Of a DNA stretch of 37,854 bases, positions 8,514 to 17,473 are shown one piece after another. This DNA is from Bacteroidota bacterium. GTDB taxonomy: Bacteria > Bacteroidota > Ignavibacteria > Ignavibacteriales > Melioribacteraceae. The stretch is from contig JAEXOD010000190.1 of assembly GCA_023447335.1 (NCBI GenBank), forward strand, positions 1 through 37,854. The letters run 5' to 3'. Position numbers and translations under genes: made by a program. The notes beneath the pieces are model-generated. The model made no database searches and was not told where the DNA came from. It worked only from the letters and a program-made list of their open reading frames with translations. The stretch's first letter is position 1, and every line of letters starts with the position of its first letter.

Positions 8514-11500
8514 TTACCTTTTCTTTAATATCGATTCTTTACAAATACTTTTATATGAACATAGAAAACAATTTTTTGTATTACTAATATAAGAATTTCC
8601 TCTAATATTATTTATTGTACTCTTCAGTTCTTCAATTAAGTTATCAATTTCATTTTGATGAACTTGAATTCTAAATTTATACTCGGGCATTGCTAAAAAC
8701 ATTAATTGTATATAAATATCTTTATCCCATCCAAAAAAAGAACCAACTAAAAAAGAATAAAACTTTAACTGGGGTAGATAATACTCAATTTTTTCATTAA
8801 TATTTTGCTCGTTTACATTATTTGTCTTGTAATCAATAATTAGTATTTTATCCGGTTCTATAACTAATTTATCAATAATTCCCGTAAAATAATAATTTTC
8901 AACTACTTTATTAATTTCATATTCTTTCAAACCAATTTTGAAATTAGTAACCTCTTTATAGTTTTCAGAATTAATAAAGGGGGTTATTAAATTCTTGACT
9001 TTTTCGATTAATCCAGATGTATCTCTATTCTGCATCAAATACTTTTCAACTTTCTGTTTAATACTTAATTCCAAATCTGTGACGTTATTATTTGCAGATA
9101 AAATCTCATGGCATATTACTCCTATCCTTAAAGAATCATTGCTGATTTCTAAATCATCTTCTTTAGAGTAATCTTCATATTCATATTGCTTGTTTAGTAA
9201 ATTCATTAATTTTTGATACGAGTACTCATACGAAAGATTGTAATAAATGGGACAAAATTTATAGGCTAAAAACTTGGATGCTGTAAATAACTCATATTTA
9301 GGTGTATCAATTATTTCATCCAATAGGAAATGCTTCTCATTTACCAAAATTTTTGTTTCCTTATTAATAAAATAAGATTCTAAATTAATTTCCAATTCTT
9401 TAATTATATTAATAGAAAAATTCAGATTATTTTTACAATGTTCAACACCATTTATTAAGTAGTCCAATTCACCTTTTACATTTATCGATTCACAACTCAA
9501 ATCAGGATGAATCCCTTCAATTAAATATGAGAAGAAAGAATTTGAAAAACTCATTTTATCATTGTATTTGCACGAAATTATTAAATTATTAATGGCTCTT
9601 GTAACTGCAACATAGAATACTCGCTTATGTTCTGCTTGTTCTTTTCTAATAATATTTGTCTCACCTAATAAACTCCAAATAGGAAGAACATAATCATCTG
9701 TATAATCATTATTTCGCGGTACTTTTGCCATAAATCCAAATTCTTTTTCAAATTTTACATCCTTAGCTTTTATATTAGAGTATTTTAAATTACCTGAAGT
9801 ATTATATAGTATAACGGTATCAAATTCTAAACCTTTAGACTTATGAATTGTCATTATTTTAACAGCCGGGTAACTGCTATTTACTTGTGCCTGGTTTTCT
9901 TTATCAAAAGATTCGATATATTCGTCTAATTGACGTAAGAAATCATAATAAGAAAAGAATGATCGCTCAAATGCATGTAATACTATTTGAATAAACTTTT
10001 CAAGATTAGCTATTTCTTGTTGCCATGAATTTCTGCTCGCTAATATTCCCCAATACCCCGATTCCGATAAAAATAACCTCAGTATATCTTCAGGTTCGTT
10101 TGATTCAAATAACCTAACACATTTATTAATTAAATCTACAGAGTTATAAATCGAGTTATCCCTAAATACATAATTATTAAGTTTTTCAAAAAATGTTTTC
10201 CCTTCCTCCAAAGAAATTAAGGCTATTTGTGTATCAGAAAGAGAGATAAACGGTGAGCGAAGTAACGCTACTAAAGATATATCACTATTTGGATTGTTAA
10301 CAAAACTTAAAAAATGAAATAAATCAGAACTCATTTGATTTTGATAAAACCCCATTCCTCCGATAACCGAATAATTTATTCTATGTGCCGTAAAAGATTT
10401 TTCAATTTCTTCAAAGTCCCCTTTTTCACGACATAAAACAGCCACATCCGAAAAACTTTTTATTTTATCATTTAACATCATTTCAATAATTTTCTTAGAT
10501 ACTAAATCTGCTTCTGATTGTTCTTTATTTGTTAATAGTATTGATATCTCACCAATATCTTTATCTTCAGTATTTCGAGCACAAATTAACGGGGTATAAT
10601 TTACTTCATTAAATGTTGGATTGTTATCTTTCATTATTTTTGAAAAAAGTAAATTAGTAAAAAGAGCTATTTTCGGCGACACTCTAAAACTATGAGTTAA
10701 TTCAAGATTTCCTCTTAAGTCTTTTTCTTTAATTAACTTTTTTGTAATATCAAATAATTCTAAATCGGCATTTCTAAAAAAATATATGCTTTGTTTTTCA
10801 TCACCCACTACAAACAAATTATTAACTTGTAGATGTTTTAAAATCGGCATAAATATATTGTACTGTGTATCATTAGTATCTTGATACTCATCAATCATTA
10901 TATATTTATAACGATCTGCAAGTATTTCAACAACATCAGGGTTTTTTACAATGTTTGTTGTTTTAAGTAATAAATCCTCAAAATCTAAAAAGTTATTAGT
11001 TTCTTTTTTTTGATCATATATTTTATTAACTTCCTCAAAAAATAAAAACAAGTTTCTACAAAACTTAATATAAGCTTTATCTTCCTCTATGTCGCTGATT
11101 TCTCCTTTTACCTTTTTCCACAATTCAAAATTCTCAATATCTTCTACAATAGAAATATATCCGTCTCTCTCGTTGAAATAATCACGTTTTTTTAAAGTTC
11201 CTGAACCGGTAAAAATTTTATCTTGCAACTCTTTAAATATCTCAAGCTTTTTCCTAACTTCAAAACTCCTATCATATTTGTTTAAAATATTATCAACCTC
11301 AACAGTAATAGTTTTATTCTTCAAACGGTCAGATGCTATTTCATTTATTAATCTAATATTATTTAAAATCTCTTCTATTCTATCTTCATATAACAAGGTA
11401 AATTTTTGATTAATCTTTATATTTAATATTTCTAAAATTTCCTCATTCGATTTTGACAAAAGGTTCGAATACAATTCATTAATTCTTGCTCTTTTATCTA

Positions 11501-12035
11501 TCATAGATAAAATTGCGGAGTATACTTTTTCTTTTGATCCGAAAAAGCGGACAAGATACTTAATTATTTCTGATATTTCTTCATTGTTTTTATTAATTAA
11601 TTTATATGCAGCTTCAAAGCTTAATCTTAATAACTCTTTAGACATTATCTCATCAACTGGAACAAAGTTTGCGTCTATTTGTGCTTCGGTTGAAAACTCT
11701 TTTAATAATTGGATACAAAACGAATGTATTGTCGAAATATTCGCAGAAACTAAATCTCGTCTGTAATTCTGTAAAGTAAAAACAATGTTTTTATCATTTT
11801 CTTCTTTTATTCTTCTATCTATTTCTTCGGCAATATCTTTGTAAAGTTTTGCAGCAGCTTTTTCGGTAAATGTAATGGCAACGATATTATTAAGTGAAAT
11901 TCCTTCCTGTAATAGAATATTTACAAATCTATTTTTTAAAACAAATGTTTTACCCGAACCAGCATTCGCTGTTAAACTTATATGTTTTTCAGTATCTAAT
12001 GCATTTTTTTGTTGATTAGTTAGATTTAACCCCAT
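8514..12035 (-). CDS. UvrD-family helicase fused to a RecB-type Fe-S nuclease (AddA-like)
   Basis: A 1173-residue superfamily 1 helicase with C-terminal nuclease. Helicase motifs: Walker A ANAGSGKT (K29), STIHSFC, Walker B YIMIDEYQDT (D382, E383), FVVGDEKQSIYFFR, TIHKSKGLEFD and VAVTRA. The PD-(D/E)XK nuclease shows a histidine in GVICHEIL, D in FTGIIDKL and the IIDYKTN motif (D1068, K1070). Around it sit four cysteines, C928 and C1156-x2-C1159-x5-C1165, the pattern of the Fe-S staple known from AddB, Cas4 and related nucleases. It should process double-strand DNA ends for recombination. In AddAB the Fe-S cluster is in AddB; here it is in the chain that has an active-looking helicase, and no addB neighbour is present. 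The start at 12035 has no strong ribosome site. The amidase gene follows after two bases. Confidence 0.9.
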   Translation of the reverse strand: MGLNLTNQQKNALDTEKHISLTANAGSGKTFVLKNRFVNILLQEGISLNNIVAITFTEKAAAKLYKDIAEEIDRRIKEENDKNIVFTLQNYRRDLVSANISTIHSFCIQLLKEFSTEAQIDANFVPVDEIMSKELLRLSFEAAYKLINKNNEEISEIIKYLVRFFGSKEKVYSAILSMIDKRARINELYSNLLSKSNEEILEILNIKINQKFTLLYEDRIEEILNNIRLINEIASDRLKNKTITVEVDNILNKYDRSFEVRKKLEIFKELQDKIFTGSGTLKKRDYFNERDGYISIVEDIENFELWKKVKGEISDIEEDKAYIKFCRNLFLFFEEVNKIYDQKKETNNFLDFEDLLLKTTNIVKNPDVVEILADRYKYIMIDEYQDTNDTQYNIFMPILKHLQVNNLFVVGDEKQSIYFFRNADLELFDITKKLIKEKDLRGNLELTHSFRVSPKIALFTNLLFSKIMKDNNPTFNEVNYTPLICARNTEDKDIGEISILLTNKEQSEADLVSKKIIEMMLNDKIKSFSDVAVLCREKGDFEEIEKSFTAHRINYSVIGGMGFYQNQMSSDLFHFLSFVNNPNSDISLVALLRSPFISLSDTQIALISLEEGKTFFEKLNNYVFRDNSIYNSVDLINKCVRLFESNEPEDILRLFLSESGYWGILASRNSWQQEIANLEKFIQIVLHAFERSFFSYYDFLRQLDEYIESFDKENQAQVNSSYPAVKIMTIHKSKGLEFDTVILYNTSGNLKYSNIKAKDVKFEKEFGFMAKVPRNNDYTDDYVLPIWSLLGETNIIRKEQAEHKRVFYVAVTRAINNLIISCKYNDKMSFSNSFFSYLIEGIHPDLSCESINVKGELDYLINGVEHCKNNLNFSINIIKELEINLESYFINKETKILVNEKHFLLDEIIDTPKYELFTASKFLAYKFCPIYYNLSYEYSYQKLMNLLNKQYEYEDYSKEDDLEISNDSLRIGVICHEILSANNNVTDLELSIKQKVEKYLMQNRDTSGLIEKVKNLITPFINSENYKEVTNFKIGLKEYEINKVVENYYFTGIIDKLVIEPDKILIIDYKTNNVNEQNINEKIEYYLPQLKFYSFLVGSFFGWDKDIYIQLMFLAMPEYKFRIQVHQNEIDNLIEELKSTINNIRGNSYISNTKNCFLCSYKSICKESILKKR

Positions 12036-12384
12036 ATCTTTCCCTATATCTTAGATTATTTAAATTTAATTACTAAATATTTAGCTAAAAAAGAATAAAG
12101 TTTCGCAGTTAAAAATTCAATAAAAAACGAATTAAATAGAGCTAATAAGTAATTATTTACATTTAATTTCACTTTTTCACATTATTTTAACTATTACAAA
12201 TATAGGAATTTTTATGGGATTTTAGAATAATTCTAAGTTAATAGATCTAAATATTTTGCAGGAATAAAAATTAGATTGCACAAAAAAGCTAAAAATAAAA
12301 TTAAGATATAATATTATATAAATCACATAAAATTAAATTATTATTGTGATTAATTTTCCAATAAAATATACACCTTCTTTCATT
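12036..12384. other. Intergenic region upstream of the helicase-nuclease gene
   Basis: This 349-base AT-rich gap holds no supported gene. It contains a perfect 15-base palindrome TTAGAATAATTCTAA (12222-12236). About 18 bases closer to the helicase gene the minus strand reads TATATTTG (12204-12197), which matches the Bacteroidetes -7 consensus TAnnTTTG, but I see no matching -33 TTTG. The promoter of the helicase-nuclease transcript probably lies here. The palindrome could be an operator; this is speculative. Confidence 0.35.
12321..12351 (-). terminator. Possible weak hairpin after the histidine kinase gene
   Basis: AATCACA (12321-12327) pairs with TGTGATT (12345-12351) around a 17-base AT loop, 34 bases past the kinase stop on the minus strand. 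It is followed only by a mixed A/T run rather than a clean T tract, so it may be a poor terminator or mere AT-rich coincidence. Confidence 0.3.
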
Positions 12385-15300
12385 TTATCTCTTAAAATTG
12401 ATCTCAAATATTGTCTTCCCTTTTTTACTTTCAAGTAGTTCAATTTTTGCATTAAATGCCGAAAGAATGTTTTTTACTATTGATAACCCAATACCGGTTC
12501 CTTCAGATTTTGTAGTAAATTTATCTTCGAAAATTTTATTCTTATTATTTTCCTCTATTCCGTTACCATTATCTTCTATTAATATTCTGATATACTCATT
12601 AACTTCAACAATAGTAATTATCAATATTGTTGCATTAGCTTCAATACTGTTTTTTATTAGATTAATAATTATTCGTTTAAATTGTTCTGCATCTAAATTT
12701 AACAAAATATCTTCTTTTTGAGGATTAATACTAATGCTTATCTCATTACCTGAATAAAGTTTGGCAATATCATTAATTTGCTCTACAATATTATATAATC
12801 CGATATTTAGAGGAGGAAGTTTTGCAACAACCGAAAATTCATCAGCTATACGCTTTAGTGTCTCAATCTGATTTGCAATAGTAACCGAAACTTTCTTAAA
12901 GATTTCATCAAATTTCGGGGATTTATCGTTATATGCCTGAATTAAAAGTTGAATTGATAATTTCATAGGAGTTAAGGGATTCTTTATTTCATGTGCAACC
13001 TGTTTTGCCATTTCACGCCATGCAGCTTCCCTTTCTTTTATACTAAGTTCTTCTTTAATTCGCTTTAGTTCTTTAACCATTAAGTTGAAACTTTGCATCA
13101 AATTACCAATATCTCCTTTATCTTTATATTTCAAATAAATGTCAAAATTTCCGTTAGCAACTTCTCCGGCAGCTTTAGTTAAACTAAGTATTGGTTTTGA
13201 AATCCTGCGAGTTAAAAGAATACTCATTAAAACAATAATAATTATTGCAAAACTATAAATACCGTACAAAAATAAATTTATTTCCGAAGTATCAAAAACC
13301 ATATAGTATTTATTAACAGAATCATTTACTTCCAAAATATATTCTTGCCCTTTTATATTTATTCTTGTATAGTAGCAATAAACTGTTTGATTTTTTAAAG
13401 AATTTTTTACAAAAATTTCATTAATCTTATTCAATTTAAAACTTTGATATAAGTTATAATCCAAATAAAATGACAACCCTCCCAAATAATAATAATCTAA
13501 ATATGTACTATATTTAACTTCATTTTCGCTAAATAATGAAAAATTTATATCCAAATCATTATTTGTTTTTATTATTAGATCTCGAAACGATAACTCGGGG
13601 TTTTGACCGTAACTCTCAAGAAAGTTAGCAGTTCTATCAGATTGAGTCATTAAATTCAATCTAATAGAATTTTCAAGTTTATCTTTAATAGTATCATCAA
13701 AATATACTGCTAATATAATTAAAGGAATTATTGTAATAATTAATATACCTGATAGCAATCTAGCTTGATAATTAAACGAGGGGAATCCTGAAGTAAAAAC
13801 TCTTAAAAACGAAACCAAAAGCCCTAAAACAATTATAAATACAAAGTGGACAATAAATATTTTAACGAAGTCATAAATATTCCAAGAAAAATCCCTGGTT
13901 TTATATCCGATCAATAAATAACGATCAGAAGAGTTTTCTTTAATTACATAAAACAAGAATCGTTGAGAATTGATGGATTTTGTCACAAATCCATCATTGC
14001 CATTAGCAGAGTTGATCAGTTCCTTTAATTCATCTCTATTAATATCAATATCTGCCTTTTGAAATGTGATTTCATCATTATTAATCCAAAATACTCTGTA
14101 ATCATCAAAATATATTTTATTATCGCTAATTTTATTTAAAATAGTAGGAACATCCGCAAAATTATATCCAAATTTATTATACTGTACATTTAGTCCAAAA
14201 TAAATTCTTCCGTTTCCTACCGAAGAAATACCTGAGATAATAGTTCCTTTATCTGAATTTATTGTATCAATTACAATTTTAAAATCATCAATTTCTACGT
14301 CATTCCAGTTTTTACTATATTCGTAAGGGAAAGAGAAATTTACACCTCCTAAATACTTTTTATTGCTATCTAAAAAATAATATTCCGTAATTAAATTTTC
14401 ACTTTTAATTTTACTCATATTCCAAAGTTTATAAGCTTCATATTTAAAGTCGTTAATATCTTCCAAATTCTTATTATCCAACTCAAGTTTTGCCCGAATT
14501 AAACTTTCTCTTATAAAAAATTTAATTATATTATCATCTATTCTTGTCAGTTCAAATGCTGCCAACTTTAGTCTATCATTTTCTGTCCGAGTATACATAA
14601 TCCCCATAAGAAAATTAGTAATTAAAGAACCGGCAAATAATGAGAATATCAGTGTGCTTTTTGAAATAAGTAAAAAATCACTATTAGAAAGTATATACAC
14701 TGTTATGATCAAAAAAATCATCAAAAATATGATACTATAAGATAATCGTGAACCAATTAAAACTTCAGCAAATAAGTATATAGTAATTATAACTAAACAA
14801 ATACTTATCATTTTGAATTTATTTTCCAAATAATCGAGATTTATCAAAATTAGACTGAATAAAAACAATGTTAAATAAATAAATAATATCCCTATTATAA
14901 GTGCATTAAAAAGCATTAAGTAAGTTACATAATCATAATAAAAATCTCCGAGTTTAAAATATTTGAGATTACCGTCATAAAAAAAAGATTTAATTATTCT
15001 AACAAATAAATAGGATATATAAGAACTAAATAACATAGAAAAAATAATTAACAAGATCCTTTTATATTTATTTCGAATCATCAATTTTTGAAACCTTCTA
15101 ACAAAATTATATATAAGAAAAGAACAAAAGAGTAAGGAAATTGTTAGATCGATTGGTGATTTCAATATTCCGTACGCAATAGATGAGGAATAATTTGCCG
15201 GATTAGAAAATGGTTTTAATAAATAAATATTAGCCAAATCCAAAAAATAGATTAAATAACGCCAAAATACTGTGAATAGAAGTAAAAAAAAGGAACTTAT

Positions 15301-16050
15301 AAAATTGCTCTTAGATTTTCGTATATAAAATGTACCCAAATAATAGATAAATATTACCCAAATAAATAAAACTGTTTTAAATAAATTATTGACGGAATAA
15401 GGATTACCATCTTCATAAGAATTTATATTGGTCTTTTCAATTCTTACACTAAGTTGATTATTATAAAATATTTTGTTTTTAATATTGGAATCATCAAAAT
15501 TTACTTTTACTATTCTATTCAATTTATTACTTAAAAAAGATGAAAAATAATGTGCCGAACTATCGTAATTTAATTTATCAAGTTTTAAATAATATATAAA
15601 TATATATTTGTCATTTTTATACTTATTATTCTTTACGATAAAATAATAGACATTATTTTGAATGTTTGCAAAATTTACCCCTTCTTTATATTTAGATAAG
15701 AAAATTCTGGCATAACTCTCGTTAATTTTATACCAATATATTAATTCTCCCTTTTCATCAATTCCTTCAATAGAAAGACCATTGTTAAAATCATTGTTAA
15801 AAGAAATATTGTTTCTATTTTCAATTTCGTTTAAATAATCACTCTCAAATTTGTTAACAACATTATCTAGTATGTGTTTCTTACTTTCAATATAATCTCT
15901 TAAATAATCTTCTATATCTTTTGCAATAAGAGTTTTATTTTCATGATTTGAACCAATAATTCTAATTATTCCAAGAATTATCAGTAAAATCGAAAAAAAT
16001 ATGAATGAATACTTTAAATAAATATTTATTCTGAAATAATCTTTACTCAT
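12385..16050 (-). CDS. Giant membrane sensor histidine kinase, NtrY-like
   Basis: A 1221-residue kinase. The N-terminal two thirds alternate membrane helices and extracytoplasmic stretches: one helix at about 13-32, a sensor segment, a block of some eight helices (about 215-480), a second sensor segment, two more helices and a third segment before a final helix (TM into LLTRRIS). Then come HAMP (about 950-1000), the phospho-acceptor motif MAKQVAHEIKNPLTPMKL with H1020, the N box IINLIKNSIEANA, the G1 box EDNGNGIEE, the F box KIFEDKFTTK and the G2 box GTGIGLSIVKN. The HEIKNPLTPM form is characteristic of NtrY-type (COG5000) kinases. No response regulator is adjacent, so its partner is elsewhere. 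It starts one base after a small exported DUF4783-like protein, which may share its signal. The ligand is unknown. Confidence 0.88.
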   Translation of the reverse strand: MSKDYFRINIYLKYSFIFFSILLIILGIIRIIGSNHENKTLIAKDIEDYLRDYIESKKHILDNVVNKFESDYLNEIENRNNISFNNDFNNGLSIEGIDEKGELIYWYKINESYARIFLSKYKEGVNFANIQNNVYYFIVKNNKYKNDKYIFIYYLKLDKLNYDSSAHYFSSFLSNKLNRIVKVNFDDSNIKNKIFYNNQLSVRIEKTNINSYEDGNPYSVNNLFKTVLFIWVIFIYYLGTFYIRKSKSNFISSFFLLLFTVFWRYLIYFLDLANIYLLKPFSNPANYSSSIAYGILKSPIDLTISLLFCSFLIYNFVRRFQKLMIRNKYKRILLIIFSMLFSSYISYLFVRIIKSFFYDGNLKYFKLGDFYYDYVTYLMLFNALIIGILFIYLTLFLFSLILINLDYLENKFKMISICLVIITIYLFAEVLIGSRLSYSIIFLMIFLIITVYILSNSDFLLISKSTLIFSLFAGSLITNFLMGIMYTRTENDRLKLAAFELTRIDDNIIKFFIRESLIRAKLELDNKNLEDINDFKYEAYKLWNMSKIKSENLITEYYFLDSNKKYLGGVNFSFPYEYSKNWNDVEIDDFKIVIDTINSDKGTIISGISSVGNGRIYFGLNVQYNKFGYNFADVPTILNKISDNKIYFDDYRVFWINNDEITFQKADIDINRDELKELINSANGNDGFVTKSINSQRFLFYVIKENSSDRYLLIGYKTRDFSWNIYDFVKIFIVHFVFIIVLGLLVSFLRVFTSGFPSFNYQARLLSGILIITIIPLIILAVYFDDTIKDKLENSIRLNLMTQSDRTANFLESYGQNPELSFRDLIIKTNNDLDINFSLFSENEVKYSTYLDYYYLGGLSFYLDYNLYQSFKLNKINEIFVKNSLKNQTVYCYYTRINIKGQEYILEVNDSVNKYYMVFDTSEINLFLYGIYSFAIIIIVLMSILLTRRISKPILSLTKAAGEVANGNFDIYLKYKDKGDIGNLMQSFNLMVKELKRIKEELSIKEREAAWREMAKQVAHEIKNPLTPMKLSIQLLIQAYNDKSPKFDEIFKKVSVTIANQIETLKRIADEFSVVAKLPPLNIGLYNIVEQINDIAKLYSGNEISISINPQKEDILLNLDAEQFKRIIINLIKNSIEANATILIITIVEVNEYIRILIEDNGNGIEENNKNKIFEDKFTTKSEGTGIGLSIVKNILSAFNAKIELLESKKGKTIFEINFKR

Positions 16051-16051
16051 A

Positions 16052-16453
16052 TCAACTTATAAATATTTGAGTAATCAAGAATTTATTATTTATATTTTTT
16101 AAAGTAATTAATGCTTGACCGGAGTAAGTAATTCCGGCACTACTATATTTTAAGGTTGCCTCAACTAATACTTGATTATTTCCTTTCCCGATATCATTTA
16201 TTTTAAATTCTATTGTTTTAGAATTAAAAAAATATTTTTCAAAAAGATAATAAGTTTGACTTGCCGTATAATAACCCGATACTCCATAATTTAGACTGAG
16301 ATAACAATTATCGCTAAAGTATTCTGAAAATAAATTAACATCATTTTGAATGAACCCCTTCTCAATTTGTTTTAACACCGTCTGCAAGTCTTCAGCTTTA
16401 GACGGTGTTAAAAACATAAACCAAATAATTAGTAATATATAAGATTTTTTCAT
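16052..16453 (-). CDS. Small exported DUF4783-like (NTF2-like) protein
   Basis: A 133-residue protein with a signal peptide (about 1-20, ending PSKA). The mature part starts with a helix (LQTVLKQIEKGFIQNDVNLFSEYF) followed by beta strands, the layout of NTF2-like folds, and recalls the DUF4783 family of Bacteroidetes with its typical small polar pocket protein of unknown function. I recognise the fold pattern rather than a specific family signature. It is one base upstream of the giant kinase gene and so very probably co-transcribed. A role as a periplasmic accessory or sensor partner of the kinase is only a guess. Confidence 0.7.
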   Translation of the reverse strand: MKKSYILLIIWFMFLTPSKAEDLQTVLKQIEKGFIQNDVNLFSEYFSDNCYLSLNYGVSGYYTASQTYYLFEKYFFNSKTIEFKINDIGKGNNQVLVEATLKYSSAGITYSGQALITLKNINNKFLITQIFIS

Positions 16454-16512
16454 TTTTCTATAAACTTAGTTACCAAAAAATAACTAAAAGAATTTAAATA
16501 TTCATATTTATT

Positions 16513-17337
16513 TTAATTTCTAATAACTTTTATATTTTTCATATTCTCTCTAAAATCATCAACCATTCTTTTCAATTCCCTATTTCCTTCAGAGGTTTGG
16601 TAAGCCCAATCAAAAACTATTCTTTCATTTGTTATACTTTTAACTCTAACTTTTGCAAAGTGGTTATCCCAAGTCCAGATAACATAAGTATGACCTATTT
16701 TCGCCTCTGTATATTTTATGTTCTCCCCTTCATTTATCGGAACATATCCGTTTAATGGAGCATATGAAATATCATAAATATCATTTGTTAAACCCATATC
16801 CTGTATATCGCTATCTTTCCAAACATCTAAGTAAAATTTATTATCATATTTTTCAAAAAAGAAATCAGCGTAATCAGAATTGTAAGGCACTACCAAATAG
16901 TTTTTAAAGCTATAACCTGAAGTATTAGGAAATTCATTATATTCAAAAATGGCTTGATTAAATCCTTCAGGCCTTGGAGTATCATATACTTCTTCGATAC
17001 TTAATTCACTCTCGTTTCCATTTTTATCGTACGCGGTTATAGCATAATAGTAGGTCGTACCATTATTTGCTTCATAATCCGTAAAACTAGTATTTGAAGT
17101 TGAGCCAATATAATTATAAGTTCCGTTGTAAGTATAACTATAATAAATATTGTATCCGGCTAAATCCGATTCACGATTAGAATCCCAGTAAAGATATACT
17201 TTGTTATCACCAGTAACAGAAAAAACATTTTGAGGAGGTGTAGGGGCTGTTCTATCGTTTTCGTAATCGTTTATATTTACATCGCATCCGGTAAATATAA
17301 GTAAAAATAAGCTTAATGTTGCTAATAACTTTTTCAT
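16513..17337 (-). CDS. Lipoprotein with fibronectin type III domain
   Basis: From the ATG at 17337 the product is 274 residues. It opens with a lipoprotein signal MKKLLATLSLFLLIFTGC, lipid cysteine C18. A fibronectin type III domain follows at about 30-125 (TPPQNVFSVTGDNKVYLYWD, SDLAGYNIYYS, TYYYAITAYDKNGNESELS). The remaining 150 residues are not recognised. An ATG at 17364 gives a longer frame, but AGGAG lies inside that extension 8 bases ahead of 17337, and the lipoprotein signal begins exactly there, so the shorter start is right. The gene is flanked upstream by the terminator of the pyr operon and should have its own promoter. It likely sits on the outer or inner membrane; no enzymatic residues are evident. 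Confidence 0.82.
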   Translation of the reverse strand: MKKLLATLSLFLLIFTGCDVNINDYENDRTAPTPPQNVFSVTGDNKVYLYWDSNRESDLAGYNIYYSYTYNGTYNYIGSTSNTSFTDYEANNGTTYYYAITAYDKNGNESELSIEEVYDTPRPEGFNQAIFEYNEFPNTSGYSFKNYLVVPYNSDYADFFFEKYDNKFYLDVWKDSDIQDMGLTNDIYDISYAPLNGYVPINEGENIKYTEAKIGHTYVIWTWDNHFAKVRVKSITNERIVFDWAYQTSEGNRELKRMVDDFRENMKNIKVIRN

Positions 17338-17430
17338 TTCAGTATCTCCTATCTGTTTGCCCAATAATTATCAAATACTATACCATTAAATTATGTGACT
17401 TTTTATAGCAAAATTACCAACAAAATAAAA

Positions 17431-17466
17431 AAAGTGTTCACTATTTAATACATTTGTGAACACTTT
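17431..17466 (-). terminator. Rho-independent terminator of the pyr operon
   Basis: An 11-base perfect stem, AAAGTGTTCAC (17431-17441) with GTGAACACTTT (17456-17466), begins 8 bases after the pyrC stop. On the minus strand the hairpin is followed by a T-rich run (complement of AAAATAAAAAAA at about 17422-17433), the expected form of an intrinsic terminator. Confidence 0.9.
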
Positions 17467-17473
17467 AGAATAA

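Noticed and set aside
17338..17364. Longer start of the fibronectin-III lipoprotein at 17364
   Set aside because: It would place nine residues before the lipoprotein signal, and the AGGAG ribosome site lies inside this extension at the right distance for 17337.
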